Origin: Hofstenia miamia | Taxonomy: Eukaryota; Xenacoelomorpha; Acoela | Length of the DNA stretch: 64,000 bases | NCBI GenBank assembly: GCA_004352715.1 | Contig: SCFE01000074.1 | Coordinates: forward strand, 326,442-390,441 | Direction: 5' to 3' | Translations under genes and position numbers: made by a program | In this document: piece by piece, positions 13,132 to 22,730 of the stretch | Position numbering within the stretch: the stretch's first letter is position 1 | How the letters are laid out: each line of letters starts with the position of its first letter | Notes under the pieces: model-generated | What the model saw: only the letters and a program-made list of their open reading frames with translations | Told to the model about the DNA's origin: nothing | Databases searched by the model: none

Positions 13132-16100
13132 TTATAAGACGCCACATACAAAATTGCCTCATTGCCGTAGCAACAATAAAACAATTAAAGTCAGCAAAAA
13201 AAGCGAGACATTAACCTCGATTTAAATACACTTATGGTAGGAGACATCTTAACATTCAGAGGTAGATCATTCCATACCTTAGGACAAGAAATTGATAACG
13301 CACGTGAAGAGTTGGACGAACTAACAAGTGGAACAGTTAGCCTAAGTTGATCACTAGATCTAAGTTCACGACCATTATCACAAAATTCAAAAAGTTTTGA
13401 AATTTAATTTGGCGGAAGACTGTGCAAGGCTTGCCATACAGTAAGTGAAATGTTGTAGACAATGCGATTTTGAACTGGAGGCCAATGTAGAGCCTGTAAA
13501 ATGAGAGTAATATGTTCTCTTGGACCAATATTCGTAGTGAAGCGAACAGCAGAATTCTGCAACAACAGCAGCTTATGGAGCAGAGTAGCAGGAATACCGA
13601 ACAAATTGTATGATTCAATATATGATGTTAGCAAATGCCCTAACAAGACGCTTAGATGTATTAACATCTAAATAATGGCAAATTTGCCAAAGGCGTCGAA
13701 GTGCAATCATACCAGAACGGGACAATTTTACGATGAATGAACCAAAGATTTCTGACTGCATTAGAAGGAATAAGAAAAATATATCCAACAAATATCAAGA
13801 GAGAGTGACGACCAAATTTTCAGATTTGACGTCATTCAATGTCATGTTCGAAGCATACCGATTGCGTACATCAGTAATGCACATCTGTAAACTGAATTTT
13901 TATGTCTCTCAACAGCTTGATTTTGAAATGGGTTTTGGAATTTCAATGGAGCTTTTCTGACATTTTCAATTTCCTCATTTGATAAAAGTTTTCCTAGTGA
14001 TGGTTAACCGGTTCTGAAGTTAAACACTAAATATTGACCTATGAATAGCATGCTAACTTGTGTTAAACTACACTGTCTTGTAATGATTTGCAATAACTTT
14101 TAAATTGAAGACATATTATATTTTTGGTGAGTCAAACTTTTCATCTTTTTAACTAAGATCCAATATATTAAATATCCAAATAGTTAAAATCTACAATACT
14201 GTTTCGTAAAAATTATTTATGTGACTATTTAATGGTCTTCACACTCTACTTCTATAATTTGTTTTTTTAGAAAAGCATTGAAAAAATGACGACATCAATT
14301 GAAGAAAAAAATGGCAAAGTTAATCATGATACTCCCATTTATATCAAACTAAAAGAAACTGAGAAAGAACTTGAAGAAATATTTGCAAAAAAGAAAAAGC
14401 AGATTATGGGTACACTAATATATATATATATATATATATATTTCCCGCTTTTTGCTATGGAAAATGCAAAAACCTTGTATTTGGCGGTAAACNNNNNNNN
14501 NNNNNNNNNNNNNNNNNNNNNNNNNNNNNNNNNNNNNNNNNNNCTAAAAGAAACTGAGAAAGAACTTGAAGAAATATTTGCAAAAAAGAAAAAGCAGATT
14601 ATGGGTACACTAATATATATATATATATATATATATATTTCCCGCTTTTTGCTATGGAAAATGCAAAAACCTTGTATTTGGCGGTAAACGGTCCGAAATT
14701 TCTAAGGCATTTAGCGGGAATCGCACTTTTTCGCAAAAAACCTATTTTTTGGCCATTGCTCCCGCAGTATTCACTTGAACTTAAATATATTTACCATGGG
14801 GGTAGGTAAATTAAAGAGACACTACCCTGCGAACTTTCAAGGATTTATGTTTGGAAACGCGGTTATGATGAGGTTTTTAAAAAGCATTTTGCGGGAGATA
14901 TAAATATATGTATATATATATATATACCCCCATCAATGTGTTACATTATGTTATAAAGTTTGAAGAAGTGTTTCTAATCTTATTAAAATTTGTAATTCCA
15001 TGTTATTAGAATGTAGTATTGTTATTTTATCAATATTTTAGGCTTGAAGAATAAGAAAGCTGATTTATCAAGCGAATATACTAAACTAAAGGATGACATT
15101 GAGCGTCTTGAAAAGCCTAAGGTTTGCTTCTTTTTACACTAATTACCTTTTATCCCAAGTGGCTAGATCACAATTGTTTTAAACATTTTAGTTAAATTTA
15201 TACACATTTTACAAATACATTTTTAATAGAGATTGATACTAGGCCGTAAGTTAACGAAATCCTTTTGAAATCAAAAGGAACTAGGAGAATGGGAATGCTG
15301 CATCTTTTTGAATTATTCGTATATTATGGTTAGATTATGGTTGGAAGTATTGGGTAAAAATCTTAATATATGTCTTAGGCAACCTAACAAATAAAAATGT
15401 TCAGTAGGGCTGTGGACGGACCAACAATAAATAAACTGCGGGCTTAAGTACTTGCCACAATTTTTAGCTAATCTTGAAAAATAGTATATCTAAAATAATT
15501 TGGCCGTATGCTATCAGTAGGGCTGCGATCGTTAGGTAAAATTAAATCCTAATTTAGGTTCGCGCAACACCATATTAGGTACGACCAGGTAAAATTACAA
15601 AATATCAGACAATTCAATTTAACAGAATAATTATGGCATAATAACAAGGAGTTATTGTTGCCATAGTCATTCTGTTTGTTCGACGTCAACAGAAGTAATT
15701 AGAGCGAACTTAAGGATCGAAATTTCGAGTAGTGTTAACATCTGCAGGGACTTTATTTTGCTGTCAGCTTACCCGTGGTCAAATTTTCTACTGTTCTCAG
15801 TATTTCAGTCCAAAGATCTTCTCAAACACTTCAACCATTTTTTTCTTGACATGTTCTGATATGCAATCCTTTGACAGGCCTTTATTTACAGACTCCGAAA
15901 TGATAGGCCTTCTGTTTTTAACCGATTATTAACAGTCACATAACTGCCATTGCGTTTGAATTTCTGAGAAATGAACACCGCTTGGCTTTTTTTGAATTTG
16001 TGCAATTTGTGACAGTAAACATGCAGCTCGAGTTGTATAGAGAAAATATACTTTAGGTGTAAAATTGACAATTGAGACAGCTTAGGTAATTTTATTTTAT

Positions 16101-18737
16101 TTTACAAAATTTAGTAAATGACGTTGATTTATGCGAATTTTGATAGATTTAGGTAGGCTTAGGGTTTTAGTTCAAATCGCGACCCTAATAATCAGTTTTG
16201 TACATTGTATGCAGCAAACTATTTCAGGTTTTTACTGTGAAAATTTGACAAATAGTGATTAAATCGTATTAGAGCGAAAAAAATGATGGATTATTTATCA
16301 ATTGATTTTCAGTAAATGTTTTTTGCTCTCAATCCTCTTCCAGAATTCACAAGTTCTGTAGTTGCACACAAAAAGCCAATAATTATAAAATTCCAAGTAA
16401 TGTACCTTCAACTTGACTGGTTGTAAAATTCATTTTTGTATATTAACGAATAGTAATTATTTTCTGATATCACCTATTCAATTCTGCTGCATAAATACTA
16501 AATGAAAAATTTGGTTTGAGTTTTAATTGTTTAAAAATCACAAAAAATTTTAATTCATTGCCGCCTTTTGGTAAATTCATACCGTTAATTATTTTGAACT
16601 AAAGGCATATATTCTTTGTGATTTTGAAGTTTGTGCATAAAACTAAAGGTTTTCAATTTTTAGAATTTCTCTAATTTAATGAGCAATAAGCCAAATTAAT
16701 TACAACAATGAGCCAATATAAGTATTTATGCAGTTCTAGTTAATTTTAATATTACAATTTAATGGCTTTTCAGTATCAATCTTTATGTATGTACATGTTT
16801 GCATGAATCTTATTGATGTACACTCAGTGTTTAGAATGAATTGGAAGAAAAAATTAAAGTTTTGCGAGTAACAACAATGAAGGATCTCAAAAAGCATGCT
16901 CAAAATCGCTATGATAATGAGATTGATATTCAGGAGACTTCTCGACGACTTTTGTCTGTTATTGATGCTAACAATCGATTAATTGCATCCAATGAAGATT
17001 CAAATGCTTATATTGATGAACTAAATGCGGATATTATAAATACTGGTGAAGAAATCACAAATCTAAGAAATGGCGAATATAATTTTAGAGGTTTGTATAG
17101 AAACTAATTATTTGTGTTTAATATGCATAATAGCCTTTGTTTTGGAGAAACGATTGTTTAGAGGTATTAGAGCAAGGGTGGATAGAAAATCTCGAAGAAA
17201 CCAAATCAGCAGAAGTCAATGATGTTAATTTGCTGCATGATGTCGAAAAGGTCGAATTAGTTGTCACAGATCGGGTTCAGCAGATTGGATGTCTCACTGA
17301 TTCTCTTTATGATGAACTCGTTCAAATGACGAAGTTTCTCAATGCAGTGTCCGCTCTCAGAAGTATGTTTTGAATAATTACATAGGCAGTTCATGCTGTT
17401 AGTAAACCTACACATTAATATATTTAGGACACTCCTAAAAGATAACAAATTTAAGATGTTAAAGAATCTTTGCAGTTTTAGATATTATAGTCCTATTTTT
17501 GTGGTGTTCCAGGAAACCTTTAGTGACTTTTTATCAGGGCAACCCAATGAAGTTAATAAAGTTAATAAAGTCAATAAATTGTTAATTTTGAGTAATATAG
17601 GTAATATTTGCCTTAAAGTATTATAACAGGTAGTTGTGGTTGATGAACTTGCTGAAAAAATTACATATTACTTTATTTATATTACATACAGTATATTTAT
17701 ATTTTCTTTTAGTTTAATTGATTGTTGAATATATTTTACCGCATTTATAATACTGAGGGAGAGCACTTGAGCAGTCGAAACCTGTCCCCATAGACTGAAG
17801 CCTTTCTATGTTACAGTGTCAATTTAACAGATGTGTTTGTTTGTAGTGGTTGCTATATTCCCTAAGTTTGCATATGCATTTTAGTTATCGACAATTTCGA
17901 AAAAGTATTGCAAATAAACAAATCCTTTACAAATATAACACAGCAAACCAATCACCCCCTCCCTCCAACGATATCCATAATTATTTCATATGATAATTTG
18001 TATGTTATGTGATCCAAATCATTCAAGGTTGATGATGATTTGCATACCAACTCTTTTGCGTGTTCCAAAGAAAATTCACAATTTGTTAATCTGCTGGCCC
18101 TTCGAAAAAGTTTCATCAACGCCTAATCCAGCGTTTATGACAATGACAGTTTAAATAATTTATGGCTGGTGAGTATTAATGGCCCTATCTTGGCATGCTA
18201 TATAGCATATGATAGGGCAACAGGTTTTGTCTCAAGTCAGAAACTTGTATCTTTAATATTGAAGTGACCGCATTCTGAAAACTTCAAAAATTTACAATTT
18301 TCTTTAAAAACTAGTCATTTTAGAAGGCCATACTTTAGTCAGTTTTTTTGTAATCATTAAATCATTTATACCAATCGATTGCTCATCGGTCGAACTCTAC
18401 TACAGTATCAATACTCACAGCACCTTTGAAAAGTTTTAGGTTTGTTCGTAAATGAAATTTGAAAAATGTTAATATTACATGAAGCCCTAAGAAACGTTTT
18501 AATTATGGACCGTAAAATTAGTTTTGTTTAGTTCCTATTGAAGCTGAAAATAGTGCGAAGTTTTCAAATATTTCTGAGACAAACGCAGTGCAATCACTTG
18601 GAGTGATTAACATTGAAGATTTGAACTCACCTATCACTATTCCTGAACATAACTCAGGAGAGAACTCAGAAAACACTTTACTTCCTGTTTTATTGGAAGA
18701 ACCAGAATCAGAACGATCTCAAATTGCAATCACCTAA
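8941..18737 (+). CDS. coiled-coil protein gene, nine coding exons
   Basis: Exons 8938-9110 (ATG at 8941), 10469-10540, 10641-10776, 11619-11750, 14271-14409, 15042-15121, 16835-17090, 17162-17362 and 18532-18737 join in frame with GT-AG introns of 71 to 2520 bases. They give 1392 coding bases, 463 residues plus TAA. About residues 20-385 are rich in E, K, L, I and N with heptad-like spacing: a long, partly interrupted coiled coil. The last 67 residues are S/N/E/P-rich and look disordered. No enzyme motif, signal peptide or membrane segment is seen. An acceptor-like ttgccag precedes the first exon, so upstream exons may exist and the ATG may be internal. I infer a structural or scaffold protein (CCDC-type). 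The family is unassigned, and no single gene name is justified. Confidence 0.85.
10469..10540 (+). CDS. coiled-coil gene, exon 2
   Basis: 72 bases between acceptor acatttag and consensus donor gtaagt; encodes AQVQILNKEIVDLKEKMEDQ and joins both neighbours in frame. Confidence 0.8.
10641..10776 (+). CDS. coiled-coil gene, exon 3
   Basis: 136 bases after a 100-base intron; acceptor tgtaatttag, donor gtgaat. Encodes LEFQGQLDAIHQQLEII followed by a lysine-rich helix ending HAKYTKE. Confidence 0.8.
10803..11054 (-). CDS. candidate antisense coding exon inside intron 3
   Basis: The minus strand has an open frame after a possible acceptor (aaatattatcag) at 11055, reading RYYQLSSSESMVAVENSKLK, then GRKDQNPPVCRQITPIENF, and ending in a lysine-rich tail …TKNIKTK and a stop at 10803. 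An overlapping minus frame (11182-10982) starts earlier in another phase. Composition is protein-like, but no domain is recognised and no partner exon is secure. Could be chance, a retro-copy, or a small nested gene. Confidence 0.22.
   Translation of the reverse strand, partial: QRYYQLSSSESMVAVENSKLKVPLTENDNIYGRKDQNPPVCRQITPIENFVTKKIHHKNGYGGKQKVGLSTKYALKTKNIKTK
11619..11750 (+). CDS. coiled-coil gene, exon 4
   Basis: 132 bases, phase 0 at both ends, acceptor atatttag, donor gttagt. Encodes 44 residues including LKEAELKIRSNQELLKKRK; strongly helical and charged. Confidence 0.8.
12111..12144. repeat. (TA)n microsatellite in intron 4
   Basis: 34-base TA run. Confidence 0.95.
12480..12737 (-). 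mobile_element. LINE 3'-UTR-like remnant, copy 1
   Basis: Minus-strand reading gives GCAATAAATTTGC… near 12503-12491, an AATAAA-bearing 3' end resembling that of the copy at 12857. A GT-rich stretch lies at 12583-12625 and a (TAA)n run at 12694-12737 up to the gap. Non-coding retroelement debris in intron 4. Confidence 0.4.
12694..12737. repeat. (TAA)n microsatellite
   Basis: Trinucleotide run that continues to the N gap at 12738-12856; the gap probably hides more of it, since (TAA)n resumes on the far side. Confidence 0.95.
12738..12856. other. assembly gap, 119 N
   Basis: Flanked on both sides by (TAA)n, consistent with assembly failure at a microsatellite. Confidence 1.
12857..13080 (-). 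mobile_element. LINE 3'-UTR-like remnant, copy 2
   Basis: Read on the minus strand, the sequence ends TGCAATAAATTTGCTCTGA followed by (TTA)n: an AATAAA plus trinucleotide tail, as expected for the 3' end of a CR1/L2-type LINE. It shares agCAAATTTATTGC and the following AC-rich block with 12490 onward. Confidence 0.45.
13100..13131. repeat. (TAA)n tail of LINE
   Basis: Trinucleotide run at the 3' end of the minus-strand LINE that follows. Confidence 0.9.
13132..13735 (-). mobile_element. CR1/L2-like LINE fragment, RT C-terminal region
   Basis: On the minus strand, in order: ICHYLDVNTSKRLV, then GIPATLLHKL-type sequence, LLQNSAVRFTTNIG, ILQALHW, and after frame changes RELRSSDQLRLTVP and CPKVWNDLPLNV plus FKSRL. 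This order (YGIP-LLHKLQ-LQNSAAR-LHWLPV-LRSSDQ-WNDLP-FK) is the standard post-RT region of CR1/L2-type LINEs. At least two frameshifts; no catalytic motifs. The (TTA)n tail lies at 13100. It sits antisense in intron 4 of the coiled-coil gene. Confidence 0.8.
14271..14409 (+). CDS. coiled-coil gene, exon 5
   Basis: 139 bases; acceptor gtttttttag, donor gtacac placed about 10 bases before a (TA)n run. Encodes KSIEKMTTSIEEKNGKV… and LKETEKELEEIFAKKKKQI. The 3' 61 bases plus the following intron are repeated after the N gap at 14544-14604, apparently an assembly overlap rather than a second exon. Confidence 0.8.
14417..14441. repeat. (TA)n microsatellite in intron 5
   Basis: TA run just inside the 5' splice site; repeated at 14613-14638 in the gap-flanking copy. 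Confidence 0.95.
14493..14543. other. assembly gap, 51 N
   Basis: Left flank 14349-14492 and right flank 14544 onward are the same sequence apart from TA-run length, so the gap separates two copies of one locus. Confidence 1.
14544..14691 (+). repeat. duplicate of exon 5 end and intron start
   Basis: Matches 14349-14492 base for base except for the number of TA units. It includes LKETEKELEEIFAKKKKQI and the gtacac donor. Most simply an unmerged contig overlap. Confidence 0.85.
14911..14926. repeat. (TA)n microsatellite in intron 5
   Basis: Short TA run. Confidence 0.9.
15042..15121 (+). CDS. coiled-coil gene, exon 6
   Basis: 80 bases; acceptor caatattttag, donor gtttgc. Encodes LKNKKADLSSEYTKLKDDIE and ends RLEKPK, phase 0. 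Confidence 0.78.
15518..16187. mobile_element. hAT-like element in intron 6
   Basis: Left end TAGGGCTGCGATC and right end (reverse complement) TAGGGTCGCGATTTG form imperfect terminal inverted repeats. The flanking octamers gctatcag and ataatcag match at six positions, suggesting a decayed 8-bp TSD as made by hAT transposases. A minus-strand stretch near 15830-15915 is protein-like (RPIISESVNKGLSKDC) but not securely assigned. About 670 bases, non-autonomous. Confidence 0.45.
16835..17090 (+). CDS. coiled-coil gene, exon 7
   Basis: 256 bases after acceptor gtgtttag; donor gtttgt. The largest exon, 85 codons: NELEEKIKVLRVTTMKDLKK, then DIQETSRRLLSVIDANNRLI, then YIDELNADIINTGEEITNLR. Confidence 0.82.
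17162..17362 (+). CDS. coiled-coil gene, exon 8
   Basis: 201 bases after a 71-base intron; acceptor acgattgtttag, donor gtatgt. Encodes VLEQGWIENLEETKSAEVND and a final helix ending LYDELVQMTKFLNAVSALR. Confidence 0.82.
18532..18737 (+). CDS. coiled-coil gene, last exon
   Basis: Acceptor gttttgtttag; reads IPIEAENSAKFSNISETN… through a serine/glutamate/proline-rich tail to SQIAIT and TAA. No canonical AATAAA within about 200 bases; attaaa at 18855 or AATAAA near 18960 may serve. Confidence 0.78.
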
Positions 18738-18910
18738 AGTTTATAGTTGTTATAAACTACTTTTATATTAGTATTAGAGTAATATATATTTGCAAGTTTT
18801 GAAGAACAATTTCGATGTAAAAATAACTGCATATGTTTTGCACGATATTTTAAATTAAATACCTAATAATCAAAAAGTAAAAAGCAGGAATGTGTGATAA
18901 ACATCGCTTG

Positions 18911-18911
<1 letters not shown>

Positions 18912-18949
<38 letters not shown>
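18912..18949. repeat. (TA)n microsatellite
   Basis: TA run about 175 bases downstream of the coiled-coil gene stop. Confidence 0.95.
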
Positions 18950-18953
<4 letters not shown>

Positions 18954-19247
18954 CTTGTACAATAAATTATAATCGATGTTATTTTTCTCTGATTTCTCAT
19001 CTGTTAATAAGCTATGCTACCTATATCCACCTTGAACGAATTTTGTTATGTACCATTTTCAAAGTGTGGAATATGCAAAGTTTGAAATTTGGTCGATGAA
19101 TAGTACTTCAGCAGGATTGTAGTAACAAATACAATGTGTAAATTCAGTTATATACACACCAATTTTTATGGCAACGACTATCAAATCGATAACATATGTT
19201 TTAAGATAGGTCTTCCGGATTTTAGACATGAGATTTCTATAAAGCAA

Positions 19248-20849
19248 GGGCCTGTTACGAAATGCGAAATTATGTCGGACGGAAAATCGATACTTTGCCC
19301 GTTAATCAAAAATGCTTGAAGACTATATAGATTAAATTAATAGTTTCTGTAGTTGTGGTAAACGATTCTTAGCTTTTTGACTGATTGAAAATGAGTTAAA
19401 AAAAAGTTTTGGCTCAAAAACCGAGTATGTCGGACGGAATCGATAAAAAAGACAAAAAATGAACTTTTACTCGTAGTCGTTTTTTATCAAAACTAATCAG
19501 TCTATGCTGATGGAATTTATTATTTTTGAAACTTGAACAATAGCCTGTCATAAAAATAAAATAGCATACTTCTAAAATTCATAATTACAAAATATTTTTT
19601 AAATTGAAGTTGTTGAAACAGTACGTCGGACGGAAAAAATGTCAAAAAAATCAACCATCGAAATAATGCTCAAAACCAACTAGAAAGCAGCAATACCATG
19701 TAACACATATACTCATATAATATAAGCTTATCAAATATCACTTAAGTCAAGATAATGATCGGATTAAAGTAATTTTCCGTACGACATAAAAAGCAAAAAT
19801 TTTCCTAAAATAAGTTATAGCAGAACTTAGCAGAATTATTGAAACTAATAAAAATTTAATTTAAACTTAACAACTTTTGTGCACATTTTAGGTAAAACTA
19901 TTCATAAAAACAGTCTTTATGGAACCAAATGGCACACAACGGACATTGAAGCCACTCCTCACCAAGGACGTATTTTTCACAATAACCACAATAATTATCG
20001 TCAGTACCATTTTCTTGACTTTTTTTAATTTTGAGAGACGCTTTCTCTCCCTATCTTTCTTTTTTTGTTCTTCGTATTTTACGTTATCTAGCGTCTTTAA
20101 AACGGTTCTTTTTTGTTTTTTTCTCAGTGCATCGTTTATTCGGTACTCTTCTTTATTTTTTTTCACGATATCTCTTGCAACGCTCAGCATTCGTCTTTGT
20201 TGTTTCTCCTGCCATTTTTTTCAATACTGAAAAGTTTCGCGCCAAACCCACAACCTTGAACAAAATCAACCGCGATAACAAAGACGCCGACAAAATTGTT
20301 CGACGAAAAAAAGAAAACATTCGAATGAAAACAAAAATGTTCGAAAAGAAAAAATTCCACTCTCAAAATGTTTTTTTTTAAAATCAAAACAAAACATCGC
20401 GATTACGTTTCAATCAGCATATTCAGCCAAAATTTATAAATTATGTCGGACGGAATTTTTTTTAAAATTAAAATCTTTTGTGGAGCGAGATTAAAAACTT
20501 TCGTGGAAATTTTATATCGGACTGAACATTTACGAACTCTTTCCAAAAAAACCCCAAAACTCGATTTAAAAAAAAGAAAATTGACATTTTCGACAAATGA
20601 CAACTATTTTACAGCAATATTCAACACTGAAATGAAACCTTAGGCTTTTCTCCTTGAAAACCATAAAGTTGAAATTTTCCGCCCGACACATATTTTTGCA
20701 TCCTAATACAAGCAACTGAGGCAAAAAAATAGGAATTTCAAGACAATTTTTTGTTAAATTATGAAAATATGTTTATCATAAGCTATTTTGAATGCATATC
20801 ATTAAGTTTGAAATTTTCTACTCAGGTCAACCTATTTCGTAACAGGCCC
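19248..20849 (-). mobile_element. unclassified DNA transposon with subterminal repeats
   Basis: Perfect 16-bp terminal inverted repeats GGGCCTGTTACGAAAT at 19248-19263 and 20834-20849 (inverted), flanked by GCAA on both sides (19244-19247 and 20850-20853), a likely 4-bp TSD. A motif close to TATGTCGGACGGAAAAT occurs seven times inside: direct at 19271, 19426, 19622, 20442 and (weaker) 20513, inverted at 19773 and 20674. On the minus strand near 20015-19905 is a zinc-finger-like tail, NYCGYCEKYV…WLQCPLC…WFHKDC, preceded in another frame by a lysine-rich helix (20190-20030). The zinc tail is typical of transposase C-termini. No DDE catalytic region is visible, so it is probably non-autonomous. 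Confidence 0.7.
19905..20190 (-). pseudogene. transposase C-terminal remnant, zinc finger
   Basis: Minus-strand frame 20190-20030 encodes a K/E/R-rich segment (MLSVARDIVKKNKEEYRIND…). After a one-base frame change it continues KSQENGTDDNYCGYCEKYVL, then LQCPLCAIWFHKDCFYE and a stop. The spacing Cx2C…Cx2C…HxxC resembles the PHD/TFIIS-like zinc finger found at the C-terminus of several eukaryotic transposases. It lies within the 1.6-kb element, and I infer it is what remains of its transposase. Confidence 0.5.
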
Positions 20850-20853
20850 GCAA

Positions 20854-21235
20854 GCATTAATGAGAATAAGCGTAAAGTCTATCAAAATTTAATGAAGAAG
20901 AAAGATGTAGTTACCCAAAATTGTGTTGATAAAAGGGATTACAAATAAACAATTTTATAACTTTATGAATGATTTGAAACCTAGTCTATATATAGATATT
21001 TGATATTTTTGAACTAATCGGCACATTATTGGAATTCAGTAATTTGAATGGCAAAATTGTAGATTTGGATTAAAAATACAATATGAATCTTTGCATCCCT
21101 TCAGCAATTTCTATTGTTTTGTAATTATCGCATTCATTGTAATCAATATATTTAGAAAATAAAAAATGGAGTTGCTTAACCGGATTTTAATCTGATTAAA
21201 CGGTTTTAACCGGTCCGAATCCAGTACTAATATAT
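20854..21235. other. intergenic, nothing recognised
   Basis: AT-rich; near 21180 a short AACCGG/CCGGTT palindromic stretch precedes the LINE fragment. Confidence 0.4.
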
Positions 21236-21935
21236 GTATTCTTTCCAATACTCAATTCGGCTTTCGCAAAGGTCACTCCACCTTTGATGCCTTACATTAC
21301 ACTACTGAAAATTGGAGATCTTATCTTGATAATAACCTTTTTGTCACAATAGCTTCTGTCGACTTGTTCAAAGCATTTGACTCCATTGATCATCATATTC
21401 TTCTTAGAAAACTAGAATACATTGGTTTCGATTTTAATAGTATAAATTTAACAAGGTGCTACTTAAGTGATCGATTTCAGAGTCATAGTAAATGGTATAT
21501 TTTCTAATTTGGGTAAAACTTACAAAGGTGTATCACAAGGTACGATTTTAGGACCTCTGTTCATTTCATTGTATGTTAATGACTGAAATTGCAGTTTAAA
21601 CAATGATTGTGGAATAGTACAGTATGCTGACGATACATGTATGTACACATATAGTTATCAAATAGAAACGTCGATTATTTAATTAGAAAAAAATCTATCT
21701 CAATTGCTAAGATATTTCAATATTCATAATTTAACTGTAAATCCAACTAAAACAGAATTCTGTGCTATGTCTCCAATTAATAAAGATCATCGATCACATA
21801 TTTTAAATTTTTCGTGGTCAAAAATTGCTCAAGTTAACACTTTCAAATATCTTGGAGTAACAATTGACAACAAATTAAACTATTCAAATCACATACGCAT
21901 AGTACTACGAAAAATCGCAATGGAAATTAAAACTA
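21236..21935 (+). mobile_element. CR1/L2-like LINE reverse transcriptase fragment
   Basis: Plus-strand RT motifs in order: QFGFRKGHST (about 21252), motif A VDLFKAFDSIDHHILL (21358-21405), motif B GVSQGTILGPLF (about 21527), YADD catalytic box QYADDT (21619-21636), then LTVNPTKTEFC and FKYLGVTIDNKLNYSNHIR. A frameshift lies near 21485, with stops after SKWYIF, after VND and at SII*LEKN. The endonuclease part is missing. The protein would have copied element RNA at the target site by target-primed reverse transcription; this copy is dead. Confidence 0.85.
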
Positions 21936-22170
21936 GACAATGCGAGATTGAACTGGACGCCAATGTAGAGCCTGTAAAATGGGAGTAATATGTTCTCTTG
22001 GACCAATATTCATAGTGAAGCGAGCAGCAGAATTCTGTAACAACTGCAACTTATGGAGTAGAGTAGCAGGAATACCAAACAAGAGTAAATTGTATACATC
22101 AATATATAACGTTAGCAAATGCACTAACAAGACGCTTAGATGTATTAACATCTAAATAATGGCAAATTTG
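21936..22170 (-). mobile_element. inverted CR1/L2-like LINE piece
   Basis: The minus strand encodes ICHYLDVNTSKRLVSAF, then GIPATLLHKLQLLQNSAARF, then ILQALHWRPVQSRIV: the region that should follow the RT part immediately to the left, but in reverse orientation. Closely related to 13460-13690. Broken by one frameshift. Confidence 0.8.
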
Positions 22171-22730
22171 CGTTGGGCCCTTACTTGTATTTTCCAATAT
22201 GATCGATGTACACTGCACTAATTCTTTCTTGCATATGAAGACAGGAGCGTACCCAGGATTTTCTGACAGGGGGGACATCATCATTATTTTTTGAAAATAT
22301 CGAGAAAATAGACCCTAAAAAGGCATTTCACGATCCTAGATTTTAAATTTTGCAATTTTTTACGAAAAATTTTTTGATTTATCGAGTCAAAATCAAATTT
22401 GGAAACCTGACGGAGGGACATTCCACCATGCCCCCCTGTGCACCCCACTGTATGAAGAGAGACGGATACTTCAAATCAAAGAAAGTGTACATGAGAAATT
22501 TATCCATCCAACTTGTAACAAATTTTGTGAAATCTCGAACGAAGTCTATACATCGTTTTCCAGATATTACAACAGCTGCGGAACTGTTTGGCTTTTTACC
22601 TGATAAACCTACAACTGTCAGAGATAATCAAAGTTCGCTGTAATAACTGCAGGAAATTCATTTGTCCTAAACACAAAATCATAATAAGCAGTTGCTTTTG
22701 TTTACATTTCCCATATTGACATTTTCTCAT
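22171..22730 (+). pseudogene. piggyBac-like transposase C-terminus, split by a MITE
   Basis: Excluding the MITE at 22242-22450, the plus strand reads VGPLLVFSNMIDVHCTNSFL, then MKRDGYFKSKKVYMRNLSIQ, LVTNFVKSR, PDITTAAELFGFLPDK and, after a frame change, RCNNCRKFICPKHKIIISSC. The PLxxFxxMIDVxxxNSF…NLxxQLVxxxVKSR pattern and the terminal Cx2C…CxxH…C cysteines fit the DDE_Tnp_1_7 (piggyBac) family. The catalytic core upstream is missing, replaced by LINE sequence. The frame is exactly restored across the MITE when one TATGAAGA copy is removed. Confidence 0.62.
22242..22450. mobile_element. hAT-type MITE, 209 bp, 8-bp TSD
   Basis: Ends CAGGAGCGTACCCAGG… and …GTGCACCCCACTG, flanked by a perfect TATGAAGA duplication (22234-22241 and 22451-22458). 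Same family as 35178-35417 in opposite orientation: both share the bodies around TCAAAATCAAATTT and GACATTCCACC. No coding capacity; mobilised in trans by a hAT transposase. Confidence 0.85.

Noticed and set aside
14544-14604. A second coiled-coil exon
   Set aside because: It is a base-for-base copy of the end of exon 5 next to a gap, so more likely an assembly overlap.
20031-20381. Plus-strand frames in the 19.2-20.8 kb element (FRAKPTTLNKINRDN…)
   Set aside because: They overlap the minus-strand transposase tail; low complexity (K/F-rich), no domain. Kept only the minus-strand zinc finger.
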